Shown here in pieces: positions 35,679-44,507 of a DNA stretch of 64,000 nt. The translations under genes were made by a program, and so were the position numbers. Under the pieces are notes generated by a model that worked only from the letters and a program-made list of their open reading frames with translations, was not told the DNA's origin and did not search any database. Position 1 is the first letter of the stretch; the number at the start of each line of letters is the position of its first letter. The DNA is from JBBBNV01 sp037137075 (GTDB lineage Bacteria; Bacillota; Bacilli; Paenibacillales; NBRC-103111), in the NCBI RefSeq assembly GCF_037137075.1, contig NZ_JBBBNV010000025.1:1-64000 (forward strand). The letters run 5' to 3'.

Positions 35679-36005
35679 AACTTCCATTCTCCTCTTCTGG
35701 TAGTTGAGCACCTATATAAACTCCTCTGCATTCTACCAGAGCCTTCTCTCATAATTCTCTCAAACACATTCTTAAACAGAAGGAACCCGCCTTACCGGCC
35801 CCGACAAACAGTATGCAATCCTGAACTTGGAACAGAGCCTTCCAGGATTCCTGCGAAAGTAATTATTTCCATCCGGCTCCATTAGATCCATAAAGGTTCA
35901 GTATCTTTTATAGCGATTTTGATCTACACTTTTTAAGTGCCGTTTTCTCAAAAAATTTACCATTACTCCTTCTCAAATCATCATGATCGTATAGGAAGTG
36001 TACGA
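35679..36005. other. Divergent intergenic region
   Basis: 327 bases between the SLH protein gene and the MBOAT gene. It must hold both promoters; I see AT-rich candidates but no clear hexamer pair, operator or RNA. Confidence 0.4.
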
Positions 36006-37478
36006 ATGCTTTTTAATTCTCCCCAGTTTATCTTCTTTTTCTTACCTGTTGTATTCACAGGGTACTTCGTTCTCAACCGCTTCGCTCCTCTTTATACCTC
36101 GAGAGCATGGCTGGCGGCTTGTTCTCTCTTCTTTTACGGGTACTGGAATCCCCGCTATTTACCGTTGATTTTACTGTCTATCACAGTTAATTTCTTCATC
36201 GGTCGGCTTCTTATTCTGCATCGGCAACATGCACTTTTGGTATTTGGAATTATTTTCAACCTGCTTCTCCTTGGATATTTCAAATACTTCGATTTTTTCC
36301 TAACCAATCTAAATAGCTTGTTTTCAGCCCACGTTCCATTATTGAATCTTGTACTGCCGCTGGCAATCAGTTTCTTTACATTCCAACAAATCTCCTATTT
36401 AGTAGATTGCCGCAAAGGGAAAGTTGAAAATTATAACTTTATCAATTACTTACTATTTATTACCTTTTTTCCTCATCTGATTGCCGGACCTATCGTGCAT
36501 CATCGGGTCATGATGCCTCAATTTCAGAGTAATAAAAATTTAAATATCAACTACGAGAACATCGCGTCCGGGATTTTCATTTTTGCAATCGGCTTGTTCA
36601 AAAAGGTCATCCTTGCCGATCATCTCTCCGGAACCGTATTCGATGGCACGAATAATTTGGCCACAATAACATTTTTCGATGCCTGGACAGTCATTCTTTC
36701 TTATACCTTACAATTATATTTTGATTTTAGCGGGTATTCGGATATGGCCATAGGGCTGGCGTTATTGTTTAACATCAAGCTGCCGATCAATTTCGATTCG
36801 CCTTATAAAGCAACAAATTTCCAGGATTTAGTCGCGCGCTGGCATATAACCTTAACCCGGTTCTTATATGAGTATGTGTACTATCCGATGAATCGGTGGC
36901 TGACCAAGAAGCTTTTTGCATCCTCGCGAATCAAAATGGGGACAGAAGCGAAAACATGGATAAATGTCATTTTGCTATTCTTTTTAAGCGGTATTTGGCA
37001 TGGCGCGGGCTGGAATTTTATGATTTGGGGTTTACTGATGGGAGTCGGCGTTGTCATCTATCGGATGTGGAGCCGGCTGAACATCAAGCTGCCCTTCTTC
37101 ATAGGCTGGGGGCTTACATTCAGCTATATCAATCTTATACTTGTCTTCTTTCGAATAAGCGATCTGGACCAAGCCCTGCTGCTTATCAAAGCTTTGCTTG
37201 GCTTGAACGGCTTTATTTTGCCCGAGCAGCTATCTCCATTCTTAAGTCCACTATCCGCCTTCGGCCTGCGGTTTGAAAGTACAGCGCTAAAAGACAAAGT
37301 CTCGGCCTTGGGCTTTGTCCTACTGGGTCTAATCCTTATTCTCGGGTTCAAGAATTCTTCCCAATTAATAAAAAGCTTCAAGCCCACCTTTCTCCGAGCT
37401 TTATTTATTACAGCTCTAATGGTCTACTCTATTTTAAGTTTGACTAAGATATCCGAGTTTCTTTATTTTAAATTTTGA
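36006..37478 (+). CDS. MBOAT family O-acyltransferase
   Basis: About 490 residues. ATG 36006 (AGGAAG 8 bases upstream) gives MLFNSPQFIFFFLPVVFTGYFVLN, the normal start of this family. Around ten membrane helices; the active-site region is FLSGIWHGAGWNFMIWGLLMG with the catalytic His near residue 337, preceded by FWRWHITL-like FQDLVARWHITLTRFLYEYVYYP. AlgI/DltB-type MBOATs move acetyl groups across the membrane to exopolysaccharide or teichoic acid. The next gene encodes the expected extracytoplasmic partner. Base composition is clearly AT-richer than neighbouring genes, suggesting transfer. Confidence 0.92.
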   Translation: MLFNSPQFIFFFLPVVFTGYFVLNRFAPLYTSRAWLAACSLFFYGYWNPRYLPLILLSITVNFFIGRLLILHRQHALLVFGIIFNLLLLGYFKYFDFFLTNLNSLFSAHVPLLNLVLPLAISFFTFQQISYLVDCRKGKVENYNFINYLLFITFFPHLIAGPIVHHRVMMPQFQSNKNLNINYENIASGIFIFAIGLFKKVILADHLSGTVFDGTNNLATITFFDAWTVILSYTLQLYFDFSGYSDMAIGLALLFNIKLPINFDSPYKATNFQDLVARWHITLTRFLYEYVYYPMNRWLTKKLFASSRIKMGTEAKTWINVILLFFLSGIWHGAGWNFMIWGLLMGVGVVIYRMWSRLNIKLPFFIGWGLTFSYINLILVFFRISDLDQALLLIKALLGLNGFILPEQLSPFLSPLSAFGLRFESTALKDKVSALGFVLLGLILILGFKNSSQLIKSFKPTFLRALFITALMVYSILSLTKISEFLYFKF

Positions 37479-37493
37479 GGTCCAGGTGAGATC

Positions 37494-38582
37494 ATGCAGC
37501 CCTACAAAAAGTGGACGATATATGTGCTTTCTTTTATCATGCTCTCTCTCAGCTCCATTGCCGGAATGAATTACGTAGTCGACCCCTACGGAATCTATCA
37601 CTTCGCAGGCAGGGAATTTAACTATCAAAAGAGCGTCGAAAGCGACCCGTATCTAATCAAAGCTTTTCAAGTCAAAAAATACGAGCCTGATGCCATTGTT
37701 TTAGGAACATCCCGGGCTATGCGGCTTAATCCTCCGTTTATTGAATCCCTGACCGGTTGGAAAACTTATAACCTGGGACTTTCCGCGGCAAACCCTAAAA
37801 TCGATCTCGCTTATTTAGAATACACCATGAGAGTTGATAACAATTTGAAGACGGTCTTTCTCGGGCTGGATTTCGAAGTATTCGATAACAATTATCCCGA
37901 CCATGCAAACTTTAAGGAGGCAAGATTAAGCTCTTTTTTCTATACCCAAGACCTATTTGCGAGCTTGCTCTCGGAAAAGGCTTTGATCGATAGCCGTAAG
38001 GTGTTAACGGACAATCTCAGACATACGGCCAACTATACAGAAAACAGATATTTGGGAGACGGGAGCTTTGATGAAAACCTTGTTTATCCTCCTAACGCCA
38101 ATGAAGAAACAGTAAGGCTTTTGCCAACGAAGTTTCAACTCTCATCAAAAAGTCTCATGAACATCCAAAAAATAAAGGAATTATGTGACCAAAATAACAT
38201 CAAATTATATGTCTATATTAGTCCCGTTCATGCGATTGTGCTAGAAACATTCTGGCAAAATGGTCTATGGAGCCAATTCGAAGACTGGAAAAGGCAAGTA
38301 ACAGCCATTGTCCCCATCTGGGACTTTTCAGGCTACCATGACATATCGATGAGTTCTTTGCACGATAGGGAAAATTACAATGATCTCTCCCACTTTTCTA
38401 AAAAAATCGGCAATCTGATGCTCTACCGAATGCTGGACAAAAATATAGAGCAGGTACCTTCCTATTTCGGCATACGCCTTACTCCAGATAATATAGAAAC
38501 CCATTTGATTCAATTAAGAGCCGACAGAGAACAATGGCCTCAACGGGATCATAGTATTTTAGAATTGATAAACAACTATTAA
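37494..38582 (+). CDS. Membrane-anchored SGNH/AlgX-like acetyltransferase partner of MBOAT
   Basis: 362 residues, AGGTGAG before the ATG, 15 bp after the MBOAT gene. One N-terminal membrane helix (IYVLSFIMLSLSSIAGMNYVVDPYG) then an exported domain. VLGTSRAMRLNP carries the nucleophilic serine of DUF/AlgX-like SGNH enzymes, and YNDLSHFSKKIGNLM holds the D..H pair of the catalytic triad. It should complete O-acetylation of a surface polysaccharide using acetyl passed by the MBOAT. The polymer is unknown. Low GC as its partner. Confidence 0.8.
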   Translation: MQPYKKWTIYVLSFIMLSLSSIAGMNYVVDPYGIYHFAGREFNYQKSVESDPYLIKAFQVKKYEPDAIVLGTSRAMRLNPPFIESLTGWKTYNLGLSAANPKIDLAYLEYTMRVDNNLKTVFLGLDFEVFDNNYPDHANFKEARLSSFFYTQDLFASLLSEKALIDSRKVLTDNLRHTANYTENRYLGDGSFDENLVYPPNANEETVRLLPTKFQLSSKSLMNIQKIKELCDQNNIKLYVYISPVHAIVLETFWQNGLWSQFEDWKRQVTAIVPIWDFSGYHDISMSSLHDRENYNDLSHFSKKIGNLMLYRMLDKNIEQVPSYFGIRLTPDNIETHLIQLRADREQWPQRDHSILELINNY

Positions 38583-38621
38583 CACTTCACAGTACCCTAG
38601 CACTTACGGCCAGGTGGTCGA

Positions 38622-38671
38622 CCGACCCGTCATGCAGCGAAACACCGCGCGCTGGGAGCTGCGCGCGGTGC
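38622..38671. repeat. GC-rich hairpin element similar to 10.12-10.17 kb
   Basis: CACCGCGCGC (38643-38652) pairs with GCGCGCGGTG (38661-38670) over an 8-base loop. The whole segment resembles 10123-10170. It lies between the acyl-transfer pair and the sulfatase gene and lacks a T-run. Confidence 0.4.
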
Positions 38672-38829
38672 CAGTGGCAAACCAATCAGCCGCTATGCCC
38701 TCCGAAATGTTCGCAGCAGCTTACCCAAGCAGAATACCTTTGCAGCAGCGAAGTAGAACCCTTGACATAGCGCCATGCCTCTTGTCATACACCTAGGTTA
38801 ACAGCTGCAAGACAGGAGGTACGGCGCTT

Positions 38830-40599
38830 ATGAATCCATTACGGCGGCCGGGCAGTATACCGGGTAAGCCGAATTTCCTTTTGCTCATTGTCGATGAACA
38901 GCGGTATCCGCCTGTATACGAGAGCCAAGAGATTCGCGACTGGCGAGAAAAGCATCTTCCCGCCCAAGCGTTTCTGCGTAAGCACGGTATGGAGCTGCAT
39001 GCTCACCATATCGGAAGCGCGGCCTGCTGTCCAAGCCGAGCCACCATGCTGACGGGACATTATCCGTCCCTGCACGGGGTGACTCAAACGAACGGCATGG
39101 CCAAAAGCGCCTTCGACTCTGACATGTTCTGGCTGAACCGGAATACAGTGCCTACGATGGGCAATTATTTTCGAGAGGCTGGGTACCAGACCTACTACAA
39201 GGGCAAGTGGCACATATCCTATGAGGATATTGTCGTGCCCGGGACAGAAACCGATGTCACCAGTTACGATCCCGTTACAGGTGTCCCCGATCGGCAGCGC
39301 GAGGAGCTGTATTTGCACGCCAATCCTCTGGAGCCCTTCGGCTTCTCCTCGTGGATCGGACCCGAGCCGCATGGCCGCAATCCCCGCAATTCGGCTTCTT
39401 CCGCTGCCATCGGCTTAAGCGGACGGGACACCGTATATGGGGCGGAAACTGTGGCGCTCATTGAAGCCCTGGATCGCCAAAAAGGCGCCGATCCGAACGC
39501 GAAGCCGTGGCTCGTCGCCGCTTCATTTGTCAACCCGCACGATATCACCCTGTACGGCTCCTTGACCGAGCAACTGACGGGCTTGTTTCGTTTTGATGTA
39601 GGCCCTATGCCGCAGGTCCCTGCTCCCCCGACCCTACATGAATCACTGCACACCAAGCCGCGCTGCCAAGCAAGCTACCGGGACATTTATCCCTTGGCGA
39701 TCCAGCCGATTCACAATCAGCCATTCTATAGGAAGCTGTACTGCCAATTGCAAAAAAATGCCGACCAGCAGCTTATGCGGGTGCTGGATGCCCTCAAGCG
39801 TTCTTCATTTTATGACGAAACCATTGTCATCTTCACATCCGACCACGGCGATATGCAGGGGGCCCATGGAGGACTGTATCAAAAAATGTACTGTGCTTAC
39901 CAGGAGGTCCTGCATGTGCCGTTTCTCCTGCATAACAGGCGCCTATTTCCGGAGCCGGAACACTTCACCGAGCTTACCTCCCATGTTGATCTGCTGCCAA
40001 CGATGCTCGGGCTTGCAGGAGTGAATGCCGAGCACATCCAGCAGCGGCTGAACAGCAGCTTCAGTGAGGTGCGTCCATTTGTCGGCCGTGACCTGACTCC
40101 TAGCCTCCTTTACGGTAAAAAGTCAAAAGAAGAACAGACCGTATACTTTATGACGGACGATGACATGACACGCGGACAGCGCCAGGTGAATGCGTTAGGC
40201 GCTGCGTATCCTTCCGTCATGCAGCCGAACCATATCGAAACCGTAATCACCGAGCTTCCCCTGCAAGACTCACCGCACAAGCAGCGCTGGAAATATTCCC
40301 GCTACTTCGATAACAAGCAGTTCTGGAGCGATCCTGGCGCTCGCGACATAACCGTCCAGCTTCCCTGGAGCCTATGCAGTAATCCGCAGCAGCCGGCCTC
40401 CTGCATCATTTCCTGCAAGACGGTGCCCGTGCCCGAAGAATACGAGCTGTACAACCTGACTGCAGATCCGCTAGAAACCCGCAATCTTGCCTATCCCGCC
40501 TGGGCAACGCCCGAATCAGAGAAAATCCGAATACAAATGAGTCAACTCTTGGAGGAGCAGCGCAAGCTGAAGCGGTTGACACCCCGCCAGAACAAATAA
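38830..40599 (+). CDS. Sulfatase (type I, formylglycine-dependent)
   Basis: 589 residues with AGGAGG upstream. Sulfatase core: FLLLIVDEQR near residue 17, active site CCPSRATMLTGHYPSLHGV (C-x-P-S-R, Cys near 62 becoming formylglycine), GYQTYYKGKWH, FVNPHD, TSDHGDMQGAHGG. No signal peptide, so a cytoplasmic enzyme or one acting on imported ester sulfates. A maturase (FGE or anSME) is required but not encoded here. The substrate could be an organosulfate or a sulfated glycan; unknown. Confidence 0.9.
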   Translation: MNPLRRPGSIPGKPNFLLLIVDEQRYPPVYESQEIRDWREKHLPAQAFLRKHGMELHAHHIGSAACCPSRATMLTGHYPSLHGVTQTNGMAKSAFDSDMFWLNRNTVPTMGNYFREAGYQTYYKGKWHISYEDIVVPGTETDVTSYDPVTGVPDRQREELYLHANPLEPFGFSSWIGPEPHGRNPRNSASSAAIGLSGRDTVYGAETVALIEALDRQKGADPNAKPWLVAASFVNPHDITLYGSLTEQLTGLFRFDVGPMPQVPAPPTLHESLHTKPRCQASYRDIYPLAIQPIHNQPFYRKLYCQLQKNADQQLMRVLDALKRSSFYDETIVIFTSDHGDMQGAHGGLYQKMYCAYQEVLHVPFLLHNRRLFPEPEHFTELTSHVDLLPTMLGLAGVNAEHIQQRLNSSFSEVRPFVGRDLTPSLLYGKKSKEEQTVYFMTDDDMTRGQRQVNALGAAYPSVMQPNHIETVITELPLQDSPHKQRWKYSRYFDNKQFWSDPGARDITVQLPWSLCSNPQQPASCIISCKTVPVPEEYELYNLTADPLETRNLAYPAWATPESEKIRIQMSQLLEEQRKLKRLTPRQNK

Positions 40600-40623
40600 A
40601 ATACACCGCTGCGAAAGCGGTGT
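40595..40623 (-). terminator. Hairpin between sulfatase and kinase genes
   Basis: ACACCGCT (40603-40610) pairs with AGCGGTGT (40616-40623). On the minus strand ATTTTATTTG follows, so it best fits the kinase transcript. Confidence 0.6.
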
Positions 40624-40703
40624 TGAAAGGATCTGGGAGATGCATTGGCCCGGCCTGTGTTACATCTCCCCTTGACCATCGTTTCCTCTCGGGTGGTCCA
40701 GCC

Positions 40704-42020
40704 TTATTTCTTAGGATAAGTAATTATAAAGCATACCTGTCCATTGCGGTTCTGCACTTCAATGCTCCCCCCGTAAAACTGGATTATTTTACTGGAGATG
40801 CTTAAACCAAGCCCGAAATTTCCATTATGCCCCTTAAAGAAAGACTTAAAAATGTGGTCGATATCCTTTTCAGAAATGAATGGACCGTCATTGCTGATTT
40901 CAATTCTCCAAAACAGTCCTGTATCCATCAAAACAACCTCAATCGTCTTTCTTGCAAATCGAAGCTGATTCTCCAAAACATTCTCTATGGATACACGTAT
41001 CCGATCCTGACTGCCCAAGACGACAGCTTGTTTGGCATTCAGTGTTAAGCTCCATAATAATTCGGAATTCACAGCTTGGAAATTAGTTACAAGGTACTTC
41101 AGCAGCTTATCCAGATAAATCTCTTCATAATCCCGTTCATTATCTAATACATAGTCAAGTGTGTTTAAATATAAGATTTGTTTGATTTTCCTTTCAAGAC
41201 GAGCCGCCTCATTCTTGATAATTAAAGCCGATGCTTCTGGAGTCCCCTCATACATCCCATCGATAATTTCCTGAGCATACCCCATAATGACCATGACCGG
41301 AGTCTTTAAATCATGGGAGACACTTTGCAGAAATTTTCGTTCTTCTTCATCCGCTATTTGTAGAGCTTCCTTCATTTCCTTCATAGCCTTAGCTAGTCTG
41401 CCGATCTCATCCTCACTTCTAATTTCAAGCTCACTGTCCCACTCTTTATTAGCCAGCCGTTTGGTGTACTCCTCTAGCTGCTTTAACGGCTTGGCAATAT
41501 TGTTTGCAATTAATTTTGAGATCGGCAAGCTGAATAATGTGACCAATAAGGCCATGATGACGATCTTCAGCAAGTTCTCACGCTCACTAGGGATAGTGTA
41601 GGAAACAAGATAGCGTGACTCCCCGACAGGGCTGATTCGAATGAAATATGCCTTGCGATTTATCGTTTCTTTTATAATTTGTCCTTTATTCTCATGAATG
41701 AAGCTATCCAATTGATGTGATAAAGCATCCGGAATCGGAGCTGCTCCTGAAGAATGCGTGAGCTGTCCATTCGTCTTATCAAGAACAAAATGATAATAAT
41801 GAGGATTAATAACAGGCTCCGTAGCACTTGCAGTCCCGGGGTTTTCTTGAACCGATTCCAATACAATTCGATGAGTAAGCTCCAGAAGAATGGTTGATTT
41901 GTCATTATCAAAGCCTTTCGTGATAAACAAAAAAGCAAATAAACAAACCAATGCTACGTTGAGTATAACAATCGACATAATGATCCATATTCTTAAGGTA
42001 AGTGATCTGATCTTCATCAT
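40704..42020 (-). CDS. Sensor histidine kinase
   Basis: 438 residues. Two membrane helices (about 10-33 and 150-170) enclose an extracellular sensor; a HAMP segment (NIAKPLKQLEEYTKRLANKEWDSELEIRSEDEIGRLAKAMKEM) follows. H-box SVSHDLKTPVMVIMGY near 235; N-box ENVLENQLRFA, G1-like SNDGPFISEKD, FFKGHNGNFGLGLSIS. Canonical OmpR-class kinase. Its ATG overlaps the regulator stop (ATGA). AT-rich compared with the core genes. Signal unknown; the neighbouring haem-type membrane protein may be its target. Confidence 0.9.
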   Translation of the reverse strand: MMKIRSLTLRIWIIMSIVILNVALVCLFAFLFITKGFDNDKSTILLELTHRIVLESVQENPGTASATEPVINPHYYHFVLDKTNGQLTHSSGAAPIPDALSHQLDSFIHENKGQIIKETINRKAYFIRISPVGESRYLVSYTIPSERENLLKIVIMALLVTLFSLPISKLIANNIAKPLKQLEEYTKRLANKEWDSELEIRSEDEIGRLAKAMKEMKEALQIADEEERKFLQSVSHDLKTPVMVIMGYAQEIIDGMYEGTPEASALIIKNEAARLERKIKQILYLNTLDYVLDNERDYEEIYLDKLLKYLVTNFQAVNSELLWSLTLNAKQAVVLGSQDRIRVSIENVLENQLRFARKTIEVVLMDTGLFWRIEISNDGPFISEKDIDHIFKSFFKGHNGNFGLGLSISSKIIQFYGGSIEVQNRNGQVCFIITYPKK

Positions 42021-42685
42021 TTCATGTCCAATTTGTAGCCGAATCCATAGATGGTCTCAAGGTTCATTCTGGTTAACTTCTTCCTCAATCGCCTGATCGT
42101 GTCGTCGACAACGCGGTCAGAGCCAAAATAATGATCACCCCAGACCTTTTCAAGAATCTGCTCCCGGGTCACAACGGTATTGTGGTTCTGGATAAAATAT
42201 TGTAGCAGGCTGAATTCTCTCGTCGTAAGAATAATTTTCTGGTCACGATCATAGACGGTTCTTTACCGGTGATCAACAAGATAGCCCTCTAACACCAATT
42301 CAGCCGCGGGTTCTGCTTTACTCACATCTAGACGCTGAAGCAATTTATTCGTTCGAATCACGAGCTCTCTGGGTAAAAATGGCTTAGATAAATAATCATC
42401 GCTGCCTAACTCCAAACCGACCACGCGATCGAGCTCTTGGTTTCTTGCCGACATAAAAATAACTGGCGTTTGAGGCTTGAATTCTTTGATCGCTTTAATG
42501 AGCTGATACCCATCCATATCCGGGAGCATGATGTCCAATATCCACAAATCGGGCAAGTCAGCTATTTTTTGCAGCGCGGCTTCGCCTTCGTAGAAGGTAA
42601 CTACCTTGTAGCCTTCCTTCTCCAAATATTTTTTCAGTAAATGATTTAAATGCTCTTCATCCTCAACCAAATAAATTGTACGCAT
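42017..42685 (-). pseudogene. OmpR-type response regulator interrupted by one in-frame TAA
   Basis: The receiver domain (TIYLVEDEEHLNHLLKKYLEKEG, WILDIMLPDMDG, SARNQ, LSKPF) reads to GYLVDHR, then a TAA at 42263-42265. The same frame continues without a shift as RTVYDRDQKIILTTREFSLLQ...TREQILEKVWGDHYFGSDRVVDDTIRRLRKKL...IYGFGYKLD, a complete winged-helix DNA-binding domain ending at 42017. Restored, the protein would be about 222 residues, the normal OmpR length. Without read-through only a receiver is made. Start ATG 42685 follows GAGG. It could be a real nonsense mutation, read-through or a base-call error. Confidence 0.85.
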
Positions 42686-42777
42686 GTCGCCCACCGCCTC
42701 AATCGCTTAATGAAACCCGGTTTCCTCCACGTATAGACTCTGGCTGCCTGTACCATACGAGAGACTAAGAACTACAT

Positions 42778-43362
42778 TTAACCGACTTGTTGTACCTTCT
42801 TCTTACCAAAAACCCATACCAACACACCTACCATCAATGTCAGAAGTGTGGCCATAAAAGCCGAACCTCCCGCATGAATGATTAACGCGGGTACCCACGC
42901 AATGCTGAGCGTGCGGTGAATAACGCGCATCCATTGATTGCGAATGTTTTGGATAAAAAAGCCGTAGCCTCCTATCGCTAACAGGATGAGAAAAGCGGCA
43001 ATTCCCGAGTAGGTATCACGGTTCTGAAAATCGGTAATCAGGTAGTAACCCCCATGAAAAACAACCAGCAACAGGGCCAGCCAGCCAAGCGGTTCATGCA
43101 ATCGATGCAGCAGCTTTCCCATTCCTCGAATGAAAGAAGATGGAGATTTCCGCTGTTTCTTAAACCATATCCACCAGAAGCTCCCCGCTGCAAGAAAAAC
43201 CGAAATGGTGCCCAACGTTTTGAATATGCCGCTTATTGTCCCCATTTTATGCCGTTGCTCCCCTTCAACCCCCATACCATTAAGCATCTGATACACGATT
43301 AATAGCAAAGCCACGCCCATCACCGCAACCGCCACAATCCACACCTTTTTATTCTTGCTCAT
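42778..43362 (-). CDS. Five-helix membrane protein, possible haem-binding ferric-reductase/b561-like
   Basis: About 194 residues from ATG 43362 (GGAG upstream). Hydrophobic helices near 8-26, 45-65, 88-108, 120-140, 155-185. Histidines recur at helix ends: HRLHEPLGWLALLLVVFHGGYYL and RVIHRTLSIAWVPALIIHAGG. That is the spacing expected for two bis-His haems as in ferric-reductase-like transmembrane proteins. Electron partner and substrate are unknown. Same strand as the two-component pair, about 90 bp upstream of it. Confidence 0.65.
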   Translation of the reverse strand: MSKNKKVWIVAVAVMGVALLLIVYQMLNGMGVEGEQRHKMGTISGIFKTLGTISVFLAAGSFWWIWFKKQRKSPSSFIRGMGKLLHRLHEPLGWLALLLVVFHGGYYLITDFQNRDTYSGIAAFLILLAIGGYGFFIQNIRNQWMRVIHRTLSIAWVPALIIHAGGSAFMATLLTLMVGVLVWVFGKKKVQQVG

Positions 43363-44507
43363 TTCGCAGCACTCCAATCGAGGTATCGTTCATCCAGCTG
43401 ATTTCTGTTTCGAGTATAGATAATAAATTTCAATAAATTTTCATGACATTATGTGAAAATTATCTGCTGGGAATTCAACGACCACGCGGAGGAACGAAAG
43501 AAATGAAGCATGAATTCATAATGACGCGGATTCGAGCGTCAAATCGCGAACGATGGAAGTGATCCCGAGATGCTCGGAACAGCCATCAAACCGACAACGA
43601 TGACAACGGACCATTCACAAAATCTCCTTCATAACATTTCAACACGGTGTGCGGGCGCAACCAGAGCGGGTAAACTCGAGGAGTAACCCTTCCTCGCGAT
43701 CTGCTCCCTTTCTGGCCTAGGAACCGTAAGGATACCACAGCTTCGTCCGATCGGTTTATTTTGTGATATGACCGATTCAAGGAGAACCTTTCACTGTCCA
43801 GCGAACCAATGGATAGGGAACATTGCTGGAAAGGAATCGCCCTGTCCGATACAGCCACATATACGAGTCTGACTGGGCGGCTTTACCTGGCTCCTCTAGC
43901 ACTTGCAGCGTAGTCTCACCGGACTACACGAGCGCTTTGGCTCTGAGTTCCTGGGTGCTTCTTCGCAAGACATCGCCAGGATCATCCCACACGTTGAAGC
44001 TTTGCATGATTCCGTTATTCGCCGGACTGTTCGATTACGCGGGGAACTTGTCGATGCTGGTGCTATTACACCACTACGCGGAACACCTTTAACGGGTTGG
44101 TTTCGGCTGCAGGCTGCTTTACGCTAGCCAAGTGGGTAATGGCCTTTAGCCAGTGCTGCGATTCTGGTCGTCGCGATTGGGAAGGCATGGGCTAGACGCA
44201 ATACACAAAAATCGCCACAGTTGCCCTCCTAACATCGGCCTGGGTGAAGCCTATGCGCAGCAGGTAGCAAGAGAGGCCCTGGGGGATCGTGCGTGACAAA
44301 ACGGAGAACGCCTGTGATGGACGTTCTCCGTTTTGTTGGCTTGATGGAGTTTGTGTGGGGCTTTTGGCTGGCTGTGATGGAGATAGTCGGACTATTCGAT
44401 AGGTTCATCCAGGAACCAGACCCACCTACCAGTTTAAGCCGCGGCCCTACAGATTGCTAGATTTTGCTTTCAAAGGCTTTCTGCGTGACAGTCTCCGGAA
44501 CTGTACG
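43363..44507. other. 1.1-kb gene-poor accessory stretch, unrecognised fragments
   Basis: No complete gene supported. A plus frame at 43903-44127 (LHERFGSEFLGASSQDIARIIPHVEALHD...VRLRGELVDAGAITPLRG) looks like a protein fragment but matches no family I know. A minus frame near 43510-43612 encodes a short Cys-rich peptide (CHRCRFDGC). Composition alternates sharply, as in regions of old insertions. Confidence 0.4.
44297..44335. terminator. 14-bp-stem hairpin downstream of the Cap4-like gene
   Basis: CAAAACGGAGAACG (44297-44310) pairs perfectly with CGTTCTCCGTTTTG (44322-44335). On the minus strand TTTTG closes the stem; it is about 170 bp after the Cap4-like stop. Confidence 0.6.

Noticed and set aside
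43586..43858. Suspected group II intron or RNA-element remains
   Set aside because: No domain V-like hairpin or reverse transcriptase sequence could be found.
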